From Labia minor (taxonomy: Eukaryota > Arthropoda > Insecta > Dermaptera > Spongiphoridae), in NCBI GenBank assembly GCA_963082975.1, contig OY720344.1, positions 1,612,001 to 1,676,000 of the forward strand: a stretch of 64,000 nt of DNA. Reading direction: 5' to 3'. Under the pieces are notes generated by a model. It made no database searches. It saw nothing but the letters and a program-made list of their open reading frames with translations, and was not told the origin of the DNA. The position numbers were made by a program, and so were the translations under genes. Below are positions 46,980 to 59,800 of this stretch, piece after piece (positions within the stretch are counted from its first letter, which is position 1; each line of letters starts with the position of its first letter).

Positions 46980-48212
46980 CACTTCAATATACAGACTTCT
47001 AACAACTTGAACGGATGCTGACGGATGCAGCTCTGTGACCATCTGTGACAGACTTGAAACCAGAGGGCCTACACGCCAATTATCGAGTTAGAAAATGTAC
47101 TTGAAACAACTTGAAACGCACTTTCTAAACATTTATTTCAAGACGCCCACCAGATCGCACTGCAAGCGCCCGCTACACAGATAGCAGGCCAATTTTAAAT
47201 TTAAAAATTGTGAGGCAAAATGAATGGGAAAACCCCATGTAAATTCAATAATTGCAATTTATAAATTGTCTAATTTTGATTAATGAGATCATCCCCAATT
47301 TTGTAAAAAAGATTTTGTAATTTTAATTAATTTTTAAATAAATATTATAGATTACCTAGAACATTATTCGCTTCTTTTAGATATGTGAATTATATAAAAA
47401 ATTGTAGAATAATCAGTTAAGTGAAAAATTATTTATTTAGATATAAAACCAACATTTCTGAAAAAAGTTTAATTAATTTCTGAGATGTTAGTTTTATCTC
47501 TGAATAAATAATTTTTCACTTAACTGAAAAATCTAGAATTTTTTAATTTCCAATGTTCCATGTAAATAAAAAAAAATAAAAAAATCTGGCTAGGCACGAT
47601 TTGAATTAGATTTAAATTAGTTTCGAAACCCTGTGCACAGAGCATACATACACAGAGTAAATCACTCAATGCTATTTTTTTCTCACCCTTAGTGCTGGCA
47701 GGTGCTGGCAAGGATGGCAGACTGGTTGGACATGTGTGAGCGTTTTTACCGACCGGCGAGAGAGGCATTTTTAAATTTTTTTTGTATGAATATTGGGAAT
47801 TTAAAAATTATTTATTGAGATATAAAATTAGCATTACAGAAATCAAATATGCTTTTTTCAAATATCCAAATAAATAATTTAAATTAACAGAAAACTTCAC
47901 CTACTTTTATGTAATTTACATAAATAAAATAAACGAATAATGTTCTTGTTAATATTTTATATGTATGGATTAAAAATTTTCTTCAATGCCAATATTTGAA
48001 ACGAGAGAAACACATACGAATTGTTCTTAGTGAGAAGGAAATTTATAAATAAATAATCATTTCTATTTCCAAAAAGATACTATTTAAAAAGATCACAAGA
48101 AATCCATAAATCATTGATTAACTAAGAATAATTAATCCAACGCATTTTTAATCATCTAAGTTTATCAAAATACTGAATTACGAACATTTGGGTAAATTTA
48201 TAAATGAAAAAA
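46980..48212. other. Repeat-bearing region upstream of SDE2
   Basis: Contains CTGTGACCATCTGTGACAG near 47035 (like the ends of the 17932 composite), a less AT-rich stretch to 47210, and the family E hairpin. A second low-AT patch lies at 47640-47760. No gene recognised; the 82-codon minus-strand ORF there lacks support. Confidence 0.45.
47403..47541. repeat. Family E hairpin, copy 2
   Basis: CAGTTAAGTGAAAAATTATT pairs with AATAATTTTTCACTTAACTG across a short A/T loop. The arms also share AACATTTCTG/GAGATGTTAG as in copy 1. Confidence 0.8.
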
Positions 48213-48500
48213 ATGTGGGATGTCTCCGGTCGGCTATCATGCAAATTCCAATTGGATAAATTAACACATATATATTATATTTAAATGAAATTATAAATTA
48301 AAATTAATAAATAGTATTTATTAAATCAGCGCGAGTTTGGCTCTTTGTTGAGGGCATCTGGTCACATGCTGGCGCGTGATTGTTAGTCAACGTGCTAAAA
48401 AATTAATTCCGGTACTTTTAGCGATTCAACCAAGCTGAAATTCTATATATAGCAGTTTTATGCAATTTTTAAACATGTGAAAAACTATAAAAGATATACT
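48213..48500 (-). repeat. Repeat family A, 5'-side fragment
   Basis: Begins GATGTCTCCGGTCGGCTATC (diverged from the family end) and holds TTAAATCAGCGCGAGTTTGG and CTATATATAGCAGTTTTATG. Stops near 48500, before the GGGTCATTA half. Confidence 0.7.
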
Positions 48501-49194
48501 GAGAGGAGTACGTGAATATATTTGATTTAATAGTGCTTATTGTGAATTTCTATATTGCTGTGAAATTTGTATTTATTTAACAAATATTAAATAATTTAAC
48601 TTTGTTATTTGATTTGTTACAATGTAATTTAAATTATTTATCAAACAATTTATAATAAATTTTTCAATTTTATTTGTGTTAATTGTTAAATGGTATGTGG
48701 TTGTCGAGTTTGATATTCAAATAATTGCAGGGAATTCGGAAGGCCTGTGGGAGGGGGTGATCTTCGGCCATTTTTTTTTTTGCGGTGTCATCTATTGGAC
48801 GCCTGAAGAGTCGACTTTTTTCATGTAACGCCATCTGGTGTTCGAGTTACGCCTGTCCCATAAGAGTGATACTGGGTTGACCCTGTGCCCTGTGCCACAG
48901 ACCATCCGTATCACAGACCATCAATTGGTTTAGAAAAATTTTGAACTCATTTAGTGCCTCTAGGGGTCTCTGAGATCGATGAGATTTATTTTGGGAAAAA
49001 TATGGGATAAAAATAAATAAAAAAAATTGGTTCATCATGTGTTTCAAATGAAAATACATTTAATAATACTTGATTTTGGATAACGAACATAAATTTTTAA
49101 ATTTCTAAAGATTATTACACAATTTCAAAAAATAAAAAGTTATTATTTAATTGTTTAGCAAGGAGGTTCTTTTGATAAATCTATCTATCTATCT
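48501..49194. other. Intergenic DNA with CACAGACCATC pair
   Basis: CACAGACCATCCGTATCACAGACCATC at about 48896-48923 repeats the end motif of the 17932 composite in tandem. A low-AT patch surrounds it (48720-48970). No gene. Confidence 0.5.
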
Positions 49195-49680
49195 ATCTCT
49201 GTGGCTCTACGGAACTCGAAAGTTCTTGGCCGCAGCAACCACACTTCTCCAAGTATCCCTATTCTGAGCCACAAGCCTCCAATCCCTATTCTCTCCCATC
49301 TCTCTCCCGTCCCTTCCTACATTATCCACCCACCGTGTCCTTGGTCTTCCAAGCGGGTATTTCCCACTCGGTCTCCCCCCAATATATTTTTCGCCATTCT
49401 TTCCTCTCCTATTCTAGCCACGTGTCCTGCCCACCGCAGCCTTCTCGATTTGATAATTCTAACTATATCTGGAGATGCATAGAGGTCATGTAATTCCTTG
49501 TTTAAGCAGTCTCCGCCATTCCCCGGTGACCTCCTCTTTCTTTGGCCCATAAATGCTTCGCAGAATCCTATTCTTAAATACTCTAAATCTACTCTCGTCA
49601 CCTATGGTCATAGACCATGCCTCACACCCATATAATACAACCGGTTTTGATAAATCTACAAATGCATATTAGAGATCCAA
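49195..49680 (-). pseudogene. LINE ORF2 C-terminal part with frameshifts
   Basis: Minus-strand blocks in order are KPVVLYGCEAWSMT, LRSIYGPKKEE, then after a frame change NKELHDLYASPDIVRIIKSR, RLRWAGHVARIGEERMAKNI, and after a second frame change KYPLGRPRTRWVDNV to a stop. This is the region after RT in Jockey/CR1-like non-LTR elements of arthropods. It ends in a GATA microsatellite tail (CTATCTAT at about 49182-49199 on the plus strand), the usual 3' end. 5'-truncated and inactive. Confidence 0.85.
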
Positions 49681-49965
49681 CGTCATAATAAATAAACCGG
49701 GTCTGAGTCCAAAACTACATTTAAAGCAGTGTTTTCCAACCATTTTTTATACCCTGCCCCACCAGAGCTAAAAACTTAAAATGTCCCCCATTATACATAT
49801 ACATAATTTGTAATATTAAATATATTTTAATTGTTCATTAAGTAGCCAAAATAATCAACTACAGATCGCTCATCAAACTTACTTTTTTTTATATATCTTA
49901 TTTGAAAGAATAAGAAGTAGAATGAATAGATAGTTAACTAGCACAGGATATTCATTTTTACTATC

Positions 49966-50574
49966 TGGCAAGAGATAGTATTGCGATCACAAAAATTTTC
50001 GATGTCGAGATTTTGATGTTTTTATACGTTTCGAAGGTTCCTGAATCATTTTCACTAATGTTGAGAAAAATGTCTGTGTATGTATCTATGTAGACAAGAT
50101 TACGCAAAAACGGTTCGAGCTAGAATCATGAAATTGGATACATGGACATTATTCAAAATTCGTAGTTTTCTATCCACTTTTGAGAAATGTAGCTCAACAG
50201 GAAGAGGGTCATTATACCTACAACGTTTTGATTTTTATTCTTCTAAAGTGACCGTAAAAATAAAGATAGATGTTTGATAGTTTTTCACATGATTAAAAAT
50301 TGTATAAAACTGCTATATATAGAATTTCAACTTGATTGAGTCGTACCAGAATTAATTTTTTAACACTGCAAATCTCACGCGCCAACACGTGAAGTTGTGC
50401 CATCAACAAAGAGCCAAACATGCGCTGGTTTAATAAATATTATTTATTAATTTTAATTTATAATTTATAATTAATTAAATTTAATTTAAATATAATATAT
50501 ATATATATATATATATGTGTTAATTAATCCAATTCAAATTGCGAGATAGTCGAGTGGAGACACTCCAGCTAATT
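49966..50574 (+). repeat. Repeat family A, full-length copy
   Basis: Spans from GAGATAGTATTGCGATCAC to GCGAGATAGTCGAGTGGAGA. A TA microsatellite sits at about 50485-50516. It ends about 200 bp upstream of the NDFIP start codon. The 65-codon ORF inside is part of the repeat. Confidence 0.85.
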
Positions 50575-50677
50575 TTAAAAGATGCGCTTTCTTGAAACGT
50601 CAAGGGGGTAGTTCCCAGCAGGCATCAGCCATCTCTACTGTCGAGAGCCCAGCTTTTTTAGCTCAGGGCGCTCACTG

Positions 50678-50684
50678 TATAAAT
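50678..50684 (+). promoter_or_regulatory. Possible TATA box of NDFIP
   Basis: TATAAAT about 100 bp before the ATG, in a GC-richer stretch (50580-50690). In AT-rich DNA such a match is weak evidence. Confidence 0.25.
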
Positions 50685-50781
50685 CGATTTTTTCCATTCT
50701 TCCTTTTTTTTCTTTTGATATAGTCTATTGTGTAAAAAGTGAAACAATCTAGTGGCTCTTTTGATCTATTAACCAAGAGTC

Positions 50782-52920
50782 ATGGAACGCAATGTCACAT
50801 TAGAAACAGTAAGTGAAGACTGTCATTCGGATCATTACATCTACTTAATGGAGAGCTAAGATTTCACAATGGCCACTCTATTTACAAATATTATTTTCAC
50901 TCTATTCGTCGTATTACTATCCTTTTAATTGAATGATAAAGAAAGTCTATATATAATATCTTTTTCAAGTGTATTTATTTAAATTTTATATTCCAATTAA
51001 CAATTCGTGATATATGTTAAAATTTTCAAATTTTTTTATAAAAAACAAAAAAAAAAAAAAAAAAAAAATAAATAAAACAGCTGTTTGATTGTAATCACAA
51101 AATAACATTCTAATTGTTAATTTACTTTGATTTATTTCTAATGGCATACATTTAATCCATTACAAATTGTAATTATATTTGATATCATTCAATACAAATA
51201 TATAATATCTTTATTTTTTTTTTCCCACTTATTTTACTAATTGTTAGGAAAAAATTAAATTGCATTTTATTCTGCCAGGCTATAACACCAGTGGAAGAGG
51301 TTGGACAGCACCCTCCTGCATCATCTGTTCCTCCTATATCAGCACTTCAAGCTTCTCCAGCACATAATATTTTAAGTTTAACAGTTCTTTTACCACCAAA
51401 TGACAATTCACCTATGATGGAATCAGGGCGAAATCTTGGATTACATTCCACAGCTTGCTCAGTTGATAATTCAGCCGGAGCCGCTGCAATATTTGATCAT
51501 CAAATGGTAAAATAGATGCTTATTTATTTATAAACATAATTTACTCCTATAAAGGGAATGATTATAATTGATGTTGGTAATAAAAAGAAAAGAAATTTGG
51601 AATATTTTAATATATTTCATTCAGTGCATTCGAAAGAGCAGATCGAGTTTAGTAAAAGTGTCTGAGCTGTGTTTATGAATTAATTGTAAATTTATTTATT
51701 TATTATTCCTTACAGTAATAGAACGTATACAGAAATTAAAAATATCAATAAATTCTGTTAATTTTCAGAATGATTTAGATGAATTGCCACCACCAAAGGC
51801 AGATCTCTCTGCTCCCCCTCCATATGAAATTGCGACTAAACTCCCCACTTATGAAGAAGTACAAAGGGAGAAAACACTTCATGGTGAACCAACTCCTGGA
51901 GTTGGTGTCTCCAATCCTGGGCCAGGTCGCCTACCACCACCTCTTGCATTTCTAGCCATTGATGCTGAAAACCCGGATGCTGATGCTGAAACTGGTTTAC
52001 TAGGGACAGATTTTATGTTTTTCACTGCATTTTTGGGTTAGTAAATATTTTTTTTCTAAAGTTAATCTATAAATATAATAATTAGCCATTTATAAATAAA
52101 GAACCTGGACTTAATTTTGAATTCAATTTTTACAGTTGCTTTTCTTTTTAATTGGATTGGTTTTCTGCTTCTAATGTGCTTCTGCCATACAATTGCTGCA
52201 CGATACGGAGCCCTTTCTGGATTCGGATTATCTCTTGCTAAATGGACCCTTATAGTCAAACATTCTACAGACCTTGCCTCTCGTGAAAACAGTTGGCTCT
52301 GGTGGCTCATAATGGCATTCGGTAATTTTAACTATCACTTATTTAGAATAACACTTTCGTGAAAATAAATCTCCTCAACCACTAAGCACTCTTATAAAAA
52401 TATTATTATTAATATTTCCCTTCTCTACCGAACGCATAATTTAAAAAGTAATGAATCAATTTCCTTGCTGATGCTTGATATTGATATCAATTTAAAGGTA
52501 ATTAAATAAGCTTTGAAAATATATACATCTTATAAATATCGGTTTAGCATTTTAAAAAAAAATTAAGACTATATGCGCGCTTAGAGGTTGAATTGATTTA
52601 CCTTCTTTTTTTTAAACTACCAAATATATATTTATAAATATTTATAAATATAATTATGAATTTACATTTTAAAATTTTATCTCAAATTTTCTTTTTGTTA
52701 CTTATTCTTTAGTCTATATTTTTATATAGATTTATAATATATTGCTCTTATTTAAAACAATTTAATAATTTATAACTTCGTTAAACAAGTAAAATAATAA
52801 ATAAAATTTGTTTCAGGATTACTTATATGTGTGCGAGCCATCATCCAATATTTAAATATCAAACGCGGATGGCGACTTTTAAGTGGTTCTGCCCAGGAAA
52901 GGCTGCTGTTCTTCTATTAG
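50782..52920 (+). CDS. NEDD4-family-interacting protein (NDFIP1/2-like), 5 exons
   Basis: Exons are 50782-50808, 51279-51506, 51769-52036, 52136-52321 and 52817-52920, giving 270 aa (human NDFIP1 221, NDFIP2 336). Ndfip proteins sit in Golgi and endosome membranes and recruit and activate HECT E3 ligases of the NEDD4 family through PY motifs facing the cytosol. PPPY (101-104) and LPTY (110-113) are visible. After TGLLGTDFMFF come hydrophobic segments: TAFLVAFLFNWIGFLLLMCF, then a loop RYGALSGFGLSLAKWTLIVK, then WLWWLIMAFGLLICVRAIIQ. The C-terminus QERLLFFY corresponds to RVLFIY of human NDFIP1. The third PY motif of vertebrate proteins is not seen. The 9-residue first exon is inferred from the in-phase donor and is the least certain part. 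Confidence 0.93.
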
Positions 52921-53550
52921 GCATTCTTTTTAATGCCAACCTTGACCTGATATATATATATATAAATCTTTTTTTTCCCTCAATTTCTCTATTTATATTT
53001 GAACTATATATATATATATATATATATAACATTATAGTTCGGAAAATAAACTTGAAAATCTTTCATATTTATTTGTTTGCCATTAATGTTTCAAATCCGA
53101 ACTTAATGTACAATTTGAAGCAAATCATTCCAATTTTAATTTTAATTCTTTTGGATATACAAATTTCCACTTTCTATATATACATCAACAAATAATATGA
53201 TCTAAGAATCATTATAGACTAAGTCAATTTTTATTTATTTTTTTTATTTTTAATTTGTTTTAGAATTTATCTTTTTTTGTTTTAACTTTTTTAATTGTTC
53301 TCAAGTGTAAAACAGGTTTGGAAAAGTTTTATATGTGTCTTAATTTATTACATCATTAGATCTAAAAATTAATAATTTAAAATTTATTAATATTATTTTG
53401 AATGATTTAATATTGATCTCAAACTCAAAAAATCTTTAGATATAATTAATATTTACAATCTTCAACAAATTTTTTATCAAATCAGTTCATTTTAATGGTA
53501 TAATATATCGATTTTAAGAAAATGGAGTGAGAGGATACTCCTTCACAGTG

Positions 53551-53583
<33 letters not shown>

Positions 53584-55384
53584 TAACTAGAGAAGTATGG
53601 ATAGTTCTTTTATTTAAATAAATTTATTTTAAAATAACAAATCAATAATAATGAAAAAATTTTATCTTAGAATCTTATATAAACTTTTCCAAACTTTTTT
53701 TTCTTGTTTACTTTCTTAACAAACATTTCTAATATAATTCGTATACATATGCAAGAATTTTAGTATTTAATCATTAAAAAAAAGAACTATTTTATAAAAA
53801 ATTCTTTAAATATAAAAGAATTATATTAATATTTAATTAATCTTATTTAAGAGCATTATAACCGTGTTTAGGGAGAGCGGATGCTCAATCCGTTACATTT
53901 ACGTGGTCCCTGTTTTAGGGAACATGGAAAATTCTTTAAATAATAGTTATTCGGCGATATCTGACCATTTCAATTCCATTTGTGACAATAATGTCCTTTT
54001 GGATCTGATTGGTAAAGACAAAGGTAGAGATTGGAATTGGCACACCTTTCTTCTCAAACAAAAATAGCCCAAGTAGTCTTATTTAAAGATCCAATCTCCA
54101 TGTCAGTTTAGGCAAACGCTGGCTTAGAATTTTATTTTAATTTATTAAAGACTTCTCTTTATAAGATCTTTGTTTAATTTTATTTCTTTTTCTACTTTTG
54201 ACACTTTAAAACCTTTAATAAATATATTAATTGTAAAAAATAGATATATTTGGCTAGATAATAATAATTATTAAAGAGCTTATTAATTTCAATTAATCTC
54301 TTATATTATATTTTTCTATTAAATTTCTTTAAATTATAAATTCTTACATTATAGCCACTTGTTGCTCAAAAAATAATGTATAATATATTAAATATTGGAC
54401 AGTAATTATCCAATTTATTTTAGGTCCATTACTTTAATGGACCCATTTATTATCGATTTAGCATTATGTATAGTAAACATTTAACGTAAATATATTATTT
54501 GATATTATTGTAAAAAAATAAAATTATTTTTATTAGTTATTGTATATTATATTCACTAAAAAATATATTATATAATATGTGTGTAAAAATGTATTCAATA
54601 TATTTTATTTGAGGTATTATAATAATAGTCTTTCTCTATTTAAAAAATTACCAAATTATTTTTTCTCACTTATACTTTTAATTCTTTCCGTGATTCTTTC
54701 ATTAGAAATAAATAAATAAAAAAAGGAGTTTTAAATCTTTACTTTTCTTAACCATATAATCAAAGTAAATGCCCTTTAATGGGACATTAATAAGTTTGTA
54801 TCCCGAAAATTGGTAATATTGTCGTAATTTGAATTTTCTCCCTGTCATAAACTGAGAACTGTTCGACTCTCATATTAAAAATTTATTAACATCATTACCT
54901 ATATTTCTATTTGAGAATTTTGGCAGTGAGAAACATTTTTCTACATTTTCAAATTATCCCCACACTTAAATACTCATTATTATTCAATTATAAATTTAAA
55001 ATAAAAAATTCGAGAATGGCCACAATATATATATTTATATATTCTTTTTTCAGATACCTGCCTAATTTTAAAACATCTTTTTGACTATCCTTAAATACTT
55101 TAATTTCTTTAAAGTAGTAGAATATTTTCAAAAAATACTTTCTCATTGACCACGCCTCAATTTTTTATGATAAAACAATTTTATATATATTAACTCATAG
55201 TATAATCAAGAAATAATAATATACAAATAAATAATAACTTTGAAAATTTATTTTCAAAATTTTTAAAATCAACTGATAATTAAATTATTAATCAAAATAT
55301 TCCAAATAAATATTGACATTTCAGGATAAAATTATTAAAATATAAATATAATAATAATAATATAAAATTATATCTCTATATGTT
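52921..55384. other. NDFIP 3' region and AT-rich intergenic DNA
   Basis: Contains TA runs and an (ATA)n microsatellite at about 53549-53581. A 67-codon ORF at 53864-54067 sits in a less AT-rich patch but shows no recognisable domain or splice context. Much of this may be 3' UTR. Confidence 0.5.
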
Positions 55385-55550
55385 CCTTCCTAAATTGTCC
55401 TCTCACCGTCCTAGGTCTTCCAAGCGGACGTTCGCCCCCACAAATATATTTTTCCGTCAATTTTACCGGGTCTCCTGTCCATCGCAGCCTTCTCGATGTT
55501 ATTATTCTATGTTTGGACATGCATAGAGGTCATGCAATTCCTTGTTATGT
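55385..55550 (-). pseudogene. Second fragment of the 49195-type LINE
   Basis: GTCTTCCAAGCGG, ATATATTTTTCCG, CATCGCAGCCTTCTCGATG and GCATAGAGGTCATGCAATTC match 49340-49505 in the same order and strand. About 165 bp remain, with internal deletions. Confidence 0.75.
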
Positions 55551-56059
55551 AGCTAGTTACCTTTGTCTTAAATGTTTGTTAATTTGAAAATTTAAAAAAA
55601 ATATATGTTCATTTAAAATGATTAATCACTCACCCTCAACTAAATAATTATAATGCTATAATTCTATTATATTTCAAATTCCCAAGCTCTATTTTATTAA
55701 AAATATACTATATATAGCTAATTTTAGATATACTGAGATATACTATTCATACTATTAATTTAATTTATTACTATTCATTGTTAATAAAATAAAATTTTAC
55801 TTTTAGTTTTTACTGTAAAAGTTAGTTCATAGAGGGCGTTTTCGATAGATATTTTAGAAACGATTTCTTCTCTATGTTGTTAGTATTCTATGAATCCAGC
55901 TGAATCCAGCTATCTGCTATCCATGATTAACAATTGAAAAAGTATGTTTTATTTAATAAATAGAAATAGTAGATAAATACATTCATATTCATGATTTTAA
56001 AGATTGTTAAATTTGATTTGATTATAGGGATAAGGGAGATAATTTTTATTAGAAAAAAT

Positions 56060-56313
56060 TTTCGTCGCTTGGTGGTGAGTAATCGTGGGAGGCTTGGTTC
56101 ATTTCGTTTCCTTGGACCTGGGTGTGTACTGGTGGGACTGTACGGAAACGATCACCGATTTTGCACCTGTACGTTCCACCTGAACGTGATGGTGTGTTTA
56201 AATCACGAGGGTAACGCGAGATCCAACGGTATGCGTGCCAAGCATTTTCCTTGCAATCGTTTCAACTGCCATTTCCGACTTTAGGATACTAAAAGTCCTT
56301 CGAGCCATTGCAG
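56060..56313 (+). other. Possible 5' UTR exon of POSH
   Basis: This stretch is distinctly GC-richer than its flanks and ends CATTGCAG/GTACAAT, a fair splice donor, 527 bp before a TATAG acceptor at 56840 just upstream of the POSH start codon. Long ORFs on both strands here are of low significance. No transcript evidence is available. Confidence 0.3.
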
Positions 56314-56868
56314 GTACAATTTCCCATTCATTCATTAGTTTACCTTTTATTAATTTTATTATTGGTCTAATCACTTGAAATTTACAATTATGCGTTTTAA
56401 AATTCGAAATAATAAGAAAATTAAAAAAAAATAAATAAATAATAAAATCATTCTGATTAAACATTACAAATAAACATTGACAGATTATAGTTTAAAATCA
56501 AATATTCAAAATATAAAATAAACTTTACACTTAAATTGTGAGATATATCATCAATATTTCCTATATATTTTATCTATTTTTGTCTATGAAAGTCTATGAA
56601 TTGTTTAATTGTTTAATTAAAAATATGATTCTTAAACTAATTAAAACTTTTTCTAAAATAATGACTAATTATTAACATCTGAACTTAATATTTTTTTTTT
56701 TAAATTTTTTATTATAGAAGATATTGTTTTTTAATCAGCAATCTTATTTAATGTATTATTCGATTATAGTATTAATAAAATAATATAATAATTTTAAATA
56801 AATAATTCACCCTCTATTAAGTTGAATTGTACATATTATAGGATGTGTCTTTGTTGATCTTCTTGATA

Positions 56869-59800
56869 ATGGATGAATGGACATTGAATGATCTCCTTGA
56901 GTGTTCGGTTTGTCTTGAACGCTTAGACACCTCCAGCAAAGTTCTACCATGTCAGCATACCTTTTGTCGTAAATGTTTGGAAGAGATTGTAAGCACTCAT
57001 CGAGAATTAAGATGTCCAGAATGTCGGGTCCTTGTGGACTCGAAAATCGACGAGCTGCCACCAAATGTACTATTGATGAGAATTTTGGAAGGAATGCGCA
57101 ATGCGGCCCCTCGTAAAAGAGCTGCCACAGCACCTTCTTCCACTACAACTAATAGTCAGTCGTCAACAGTTACTCATGCACGAAGAGATCTTCAATCGGC
57201 AGCGGCGGCGACGGGAGGCGGTTCTTTAGGGCCTCCAACCGTCGCCGCCGCGGCATCTCATCCTAAACACACCCCACCTCCTAATCAACCGTACGCCCGT
57301 GCTATTTATGATTATCTCTCCAATGAACCTGGGTAAGCAATTTTTATTTTAAAAAAAAAAATGCCAAATTTCTTTCTTTCACATTTTCACTTTCATTTAT
57401 TCCAAAAATAATTGTATTATGATAATTAAATTTACCTTAAAACACAAAAATTCTATATTGATAAAAATAAAATTTCTACTATTCTGGAATGAATGTTATT
57501 TTATTTTTATTTCTATTTATTTAAACTATTTAATTGAAATAATGTTATCTCACGATTTGTTATTTGAACCTTTTTCTTTTTAGGGATCTTCGTTTCAAAA
57601 AGGGTGATATAATTCTACTTCGGAAAAAATATGATACAAATTGGTGCCAAGGGGAGACTGCAGGTCAGCATGGAATTTTTCCACTTGCATATGTTCAGGT
57701 AATATTTGAGTAATTTAATGATATTAAATACATTTAAATACATTCTCTATCTCTATAAAGATGACCACTTTTCTTTTTTCTTTTTTAAGGTTATCATACC
57801 ATTACCTAATCAAATTCCTCAATGTACGGCGCAATATGATTTCCGAATGTCCACTGAGGAAGAAGAAGGCTGCTTAACATTCAATAAAGTAATTTTTATC
57901 CTTTGTTTTGGAATTTAATGAATTTTAATAATTTTTATTTTAGGGGGAAGTTATTACGGTTATTAGAAGAGTGGATGAAAATTGGGCAGAGGGCAAATTG
58001 GCTGATAGAATCGGTATTTTCCCTTTGGCATTTGTAGAACTTAACAGCGTGGCCCGAGCATTAATGAAATTATCTTCAAAGTAAGAGACTTTTAATCTAA
58101 CCAATTTCAATTGTAAAAAAAAATGTATACTTCATTTTAAAAGTTTCAATCATTTATTTTATTTATGATTGTATTTGATTTTTTTTTATATAGTTCTCAA
58201 CCAGGTCCAAGTAGAGTAGCTCCTCCTACCCCCACCTCAGAGGATACCACTCCTTTAATACCTACCTCAACAACAGCTGTATCTGTATGTTCTGATCATC
58301 ATCCATCCAGAAGCTCTACTATTTCTGCAGCGGCTCCTCAACAACCGACTCCATCTACATGTGTTATTGCTCAGTCAGATTCCAGTTCTACTGTTTCTTC
58401 AGGTGTGAAAATTTAAAACAGACTATTAAATCATTCCTAATTCAAAAATCAATTAAAAAGATAATATTTTAATACATTTATCATTATACTACATATTCAG
58501 GGACTAAATATATTAACAATATAATAATATAACAATAACAATATATTATATTAGAGTACAAGTTTTTAAAATTCATTCATTAGGCAAATACTTTCTATAG
58601 GTTAATTTTATTATTATTTAAATTGCAAAAGAAAAGATAAATTGCTAAAATTCATTTTTTTAAAATTTCTTAAACATTTAAATTACTTTCAATAGATAAT
58701 TGTTAATTTTTGTAAATTAGTAAACGAAAATATTCTTAAAACGGAAGTTAAGTCCGGTCAATTGTTTCGACTTCCTGTTTCACTGTTGTTTCAACATAAT
58801 TTTTGAATAATTTTAACGCCATACAATTAAGTAATGAAATTCCATTATCATTTGTTTTCATTATCACTTTATTTTCTTCATATATCAGTACAGTGAATGC
58901 TCTATATAAGCAACTCAATTGAACCAATTTCAATAAAAAAGTTTCTTATTGGGAAAAGTTGCTTATAGGTACAAATTGTATTTAAAGCACAGAAATTTTA
59001 ATTAATTTATTAATTAATTAACAGAAATTTACTTCAATACTGGCAGCACAAAACAAAACATATTTCAATATCAGTTTTTTTACAATTTGAGGTTATGTTT
59101 TTGTGAACAGCTGACAACTCAAATATTTATTTAGCTTTAAAAAATATAAGTTGCTTATACAGAACAGTTGAACTAAAAAAAGCTGTTTATATAGAGCGTT
59201 TTACTGTATTTAGAAAATAGATTTTGAATAAAATTGAATTAAAAATTATTTGCGAATTTTTTAAAAAATTAAAACATAATTCTCCGATCTATTCATTTTG
59301 AATTCAATCAATATTTAAATTATTTAATTACAATAAATTGGAATATCAAAGTTGCTGACTCAAAGAACGCAGTGTGGTGTATGCCTGCAGGCTCTTCGTC
59401 TACAACGACTCCAAATACATCTTCAAGTAATACATCTTCATCATCAAGTACTGCTCCAAGTTCACCTACATCCCCTCCTCCTCCACGTCCTACTACATCA
59501 TCAGTCAGTAGCGGAAAACGTCAGCATAGTATAAATGCTGGGAATCAACAGCAAAGGTACCTCTTTTTTGGAGTAAAATGAAATAATTAATTATTAAAAT
59601 TGTTTATTAACACATCCTAAGCGGGTCACTTCAGTACAAAAATTAAAATTATTTATATAAACCGGCATTTTACATACACATTATCATTAAATTAGGCTTT
59701 ACGTAAAATTGCCATATCTTTTCAAATATTAAATATTTTTCAATGAAACGTTCAGGGTCTTACATTAAAATTAGTTCTTTATTCATTTATTTATATTCAT

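Noticed and set aside
47520-47768. 82-codon minus-strand ORF with Pro/Ser-rich start
   Set aside because: Spans the edge of the family E hairpin and lacks conserved features.
53864-54067. 67-codon plus-strand ORF downstream of NDFIP
   Set aside because: No recognisable motif, signal peptide or splice context; likely chance frame in 3' UTR or intergenic DNA.
56198-56464. 88-codon minus-strand ORF near the POSH start
   Set aside because: Overlaps the GC-richer stretch better explained as a POSH 5' exon; no domain seen.
59352-59534. Leu/Gln/His-rich 60-codon ORF
   Set aside because: Out-of-frame shadow of POSH exon 6, whose Ser/Thr-rich frame is the spliced one.
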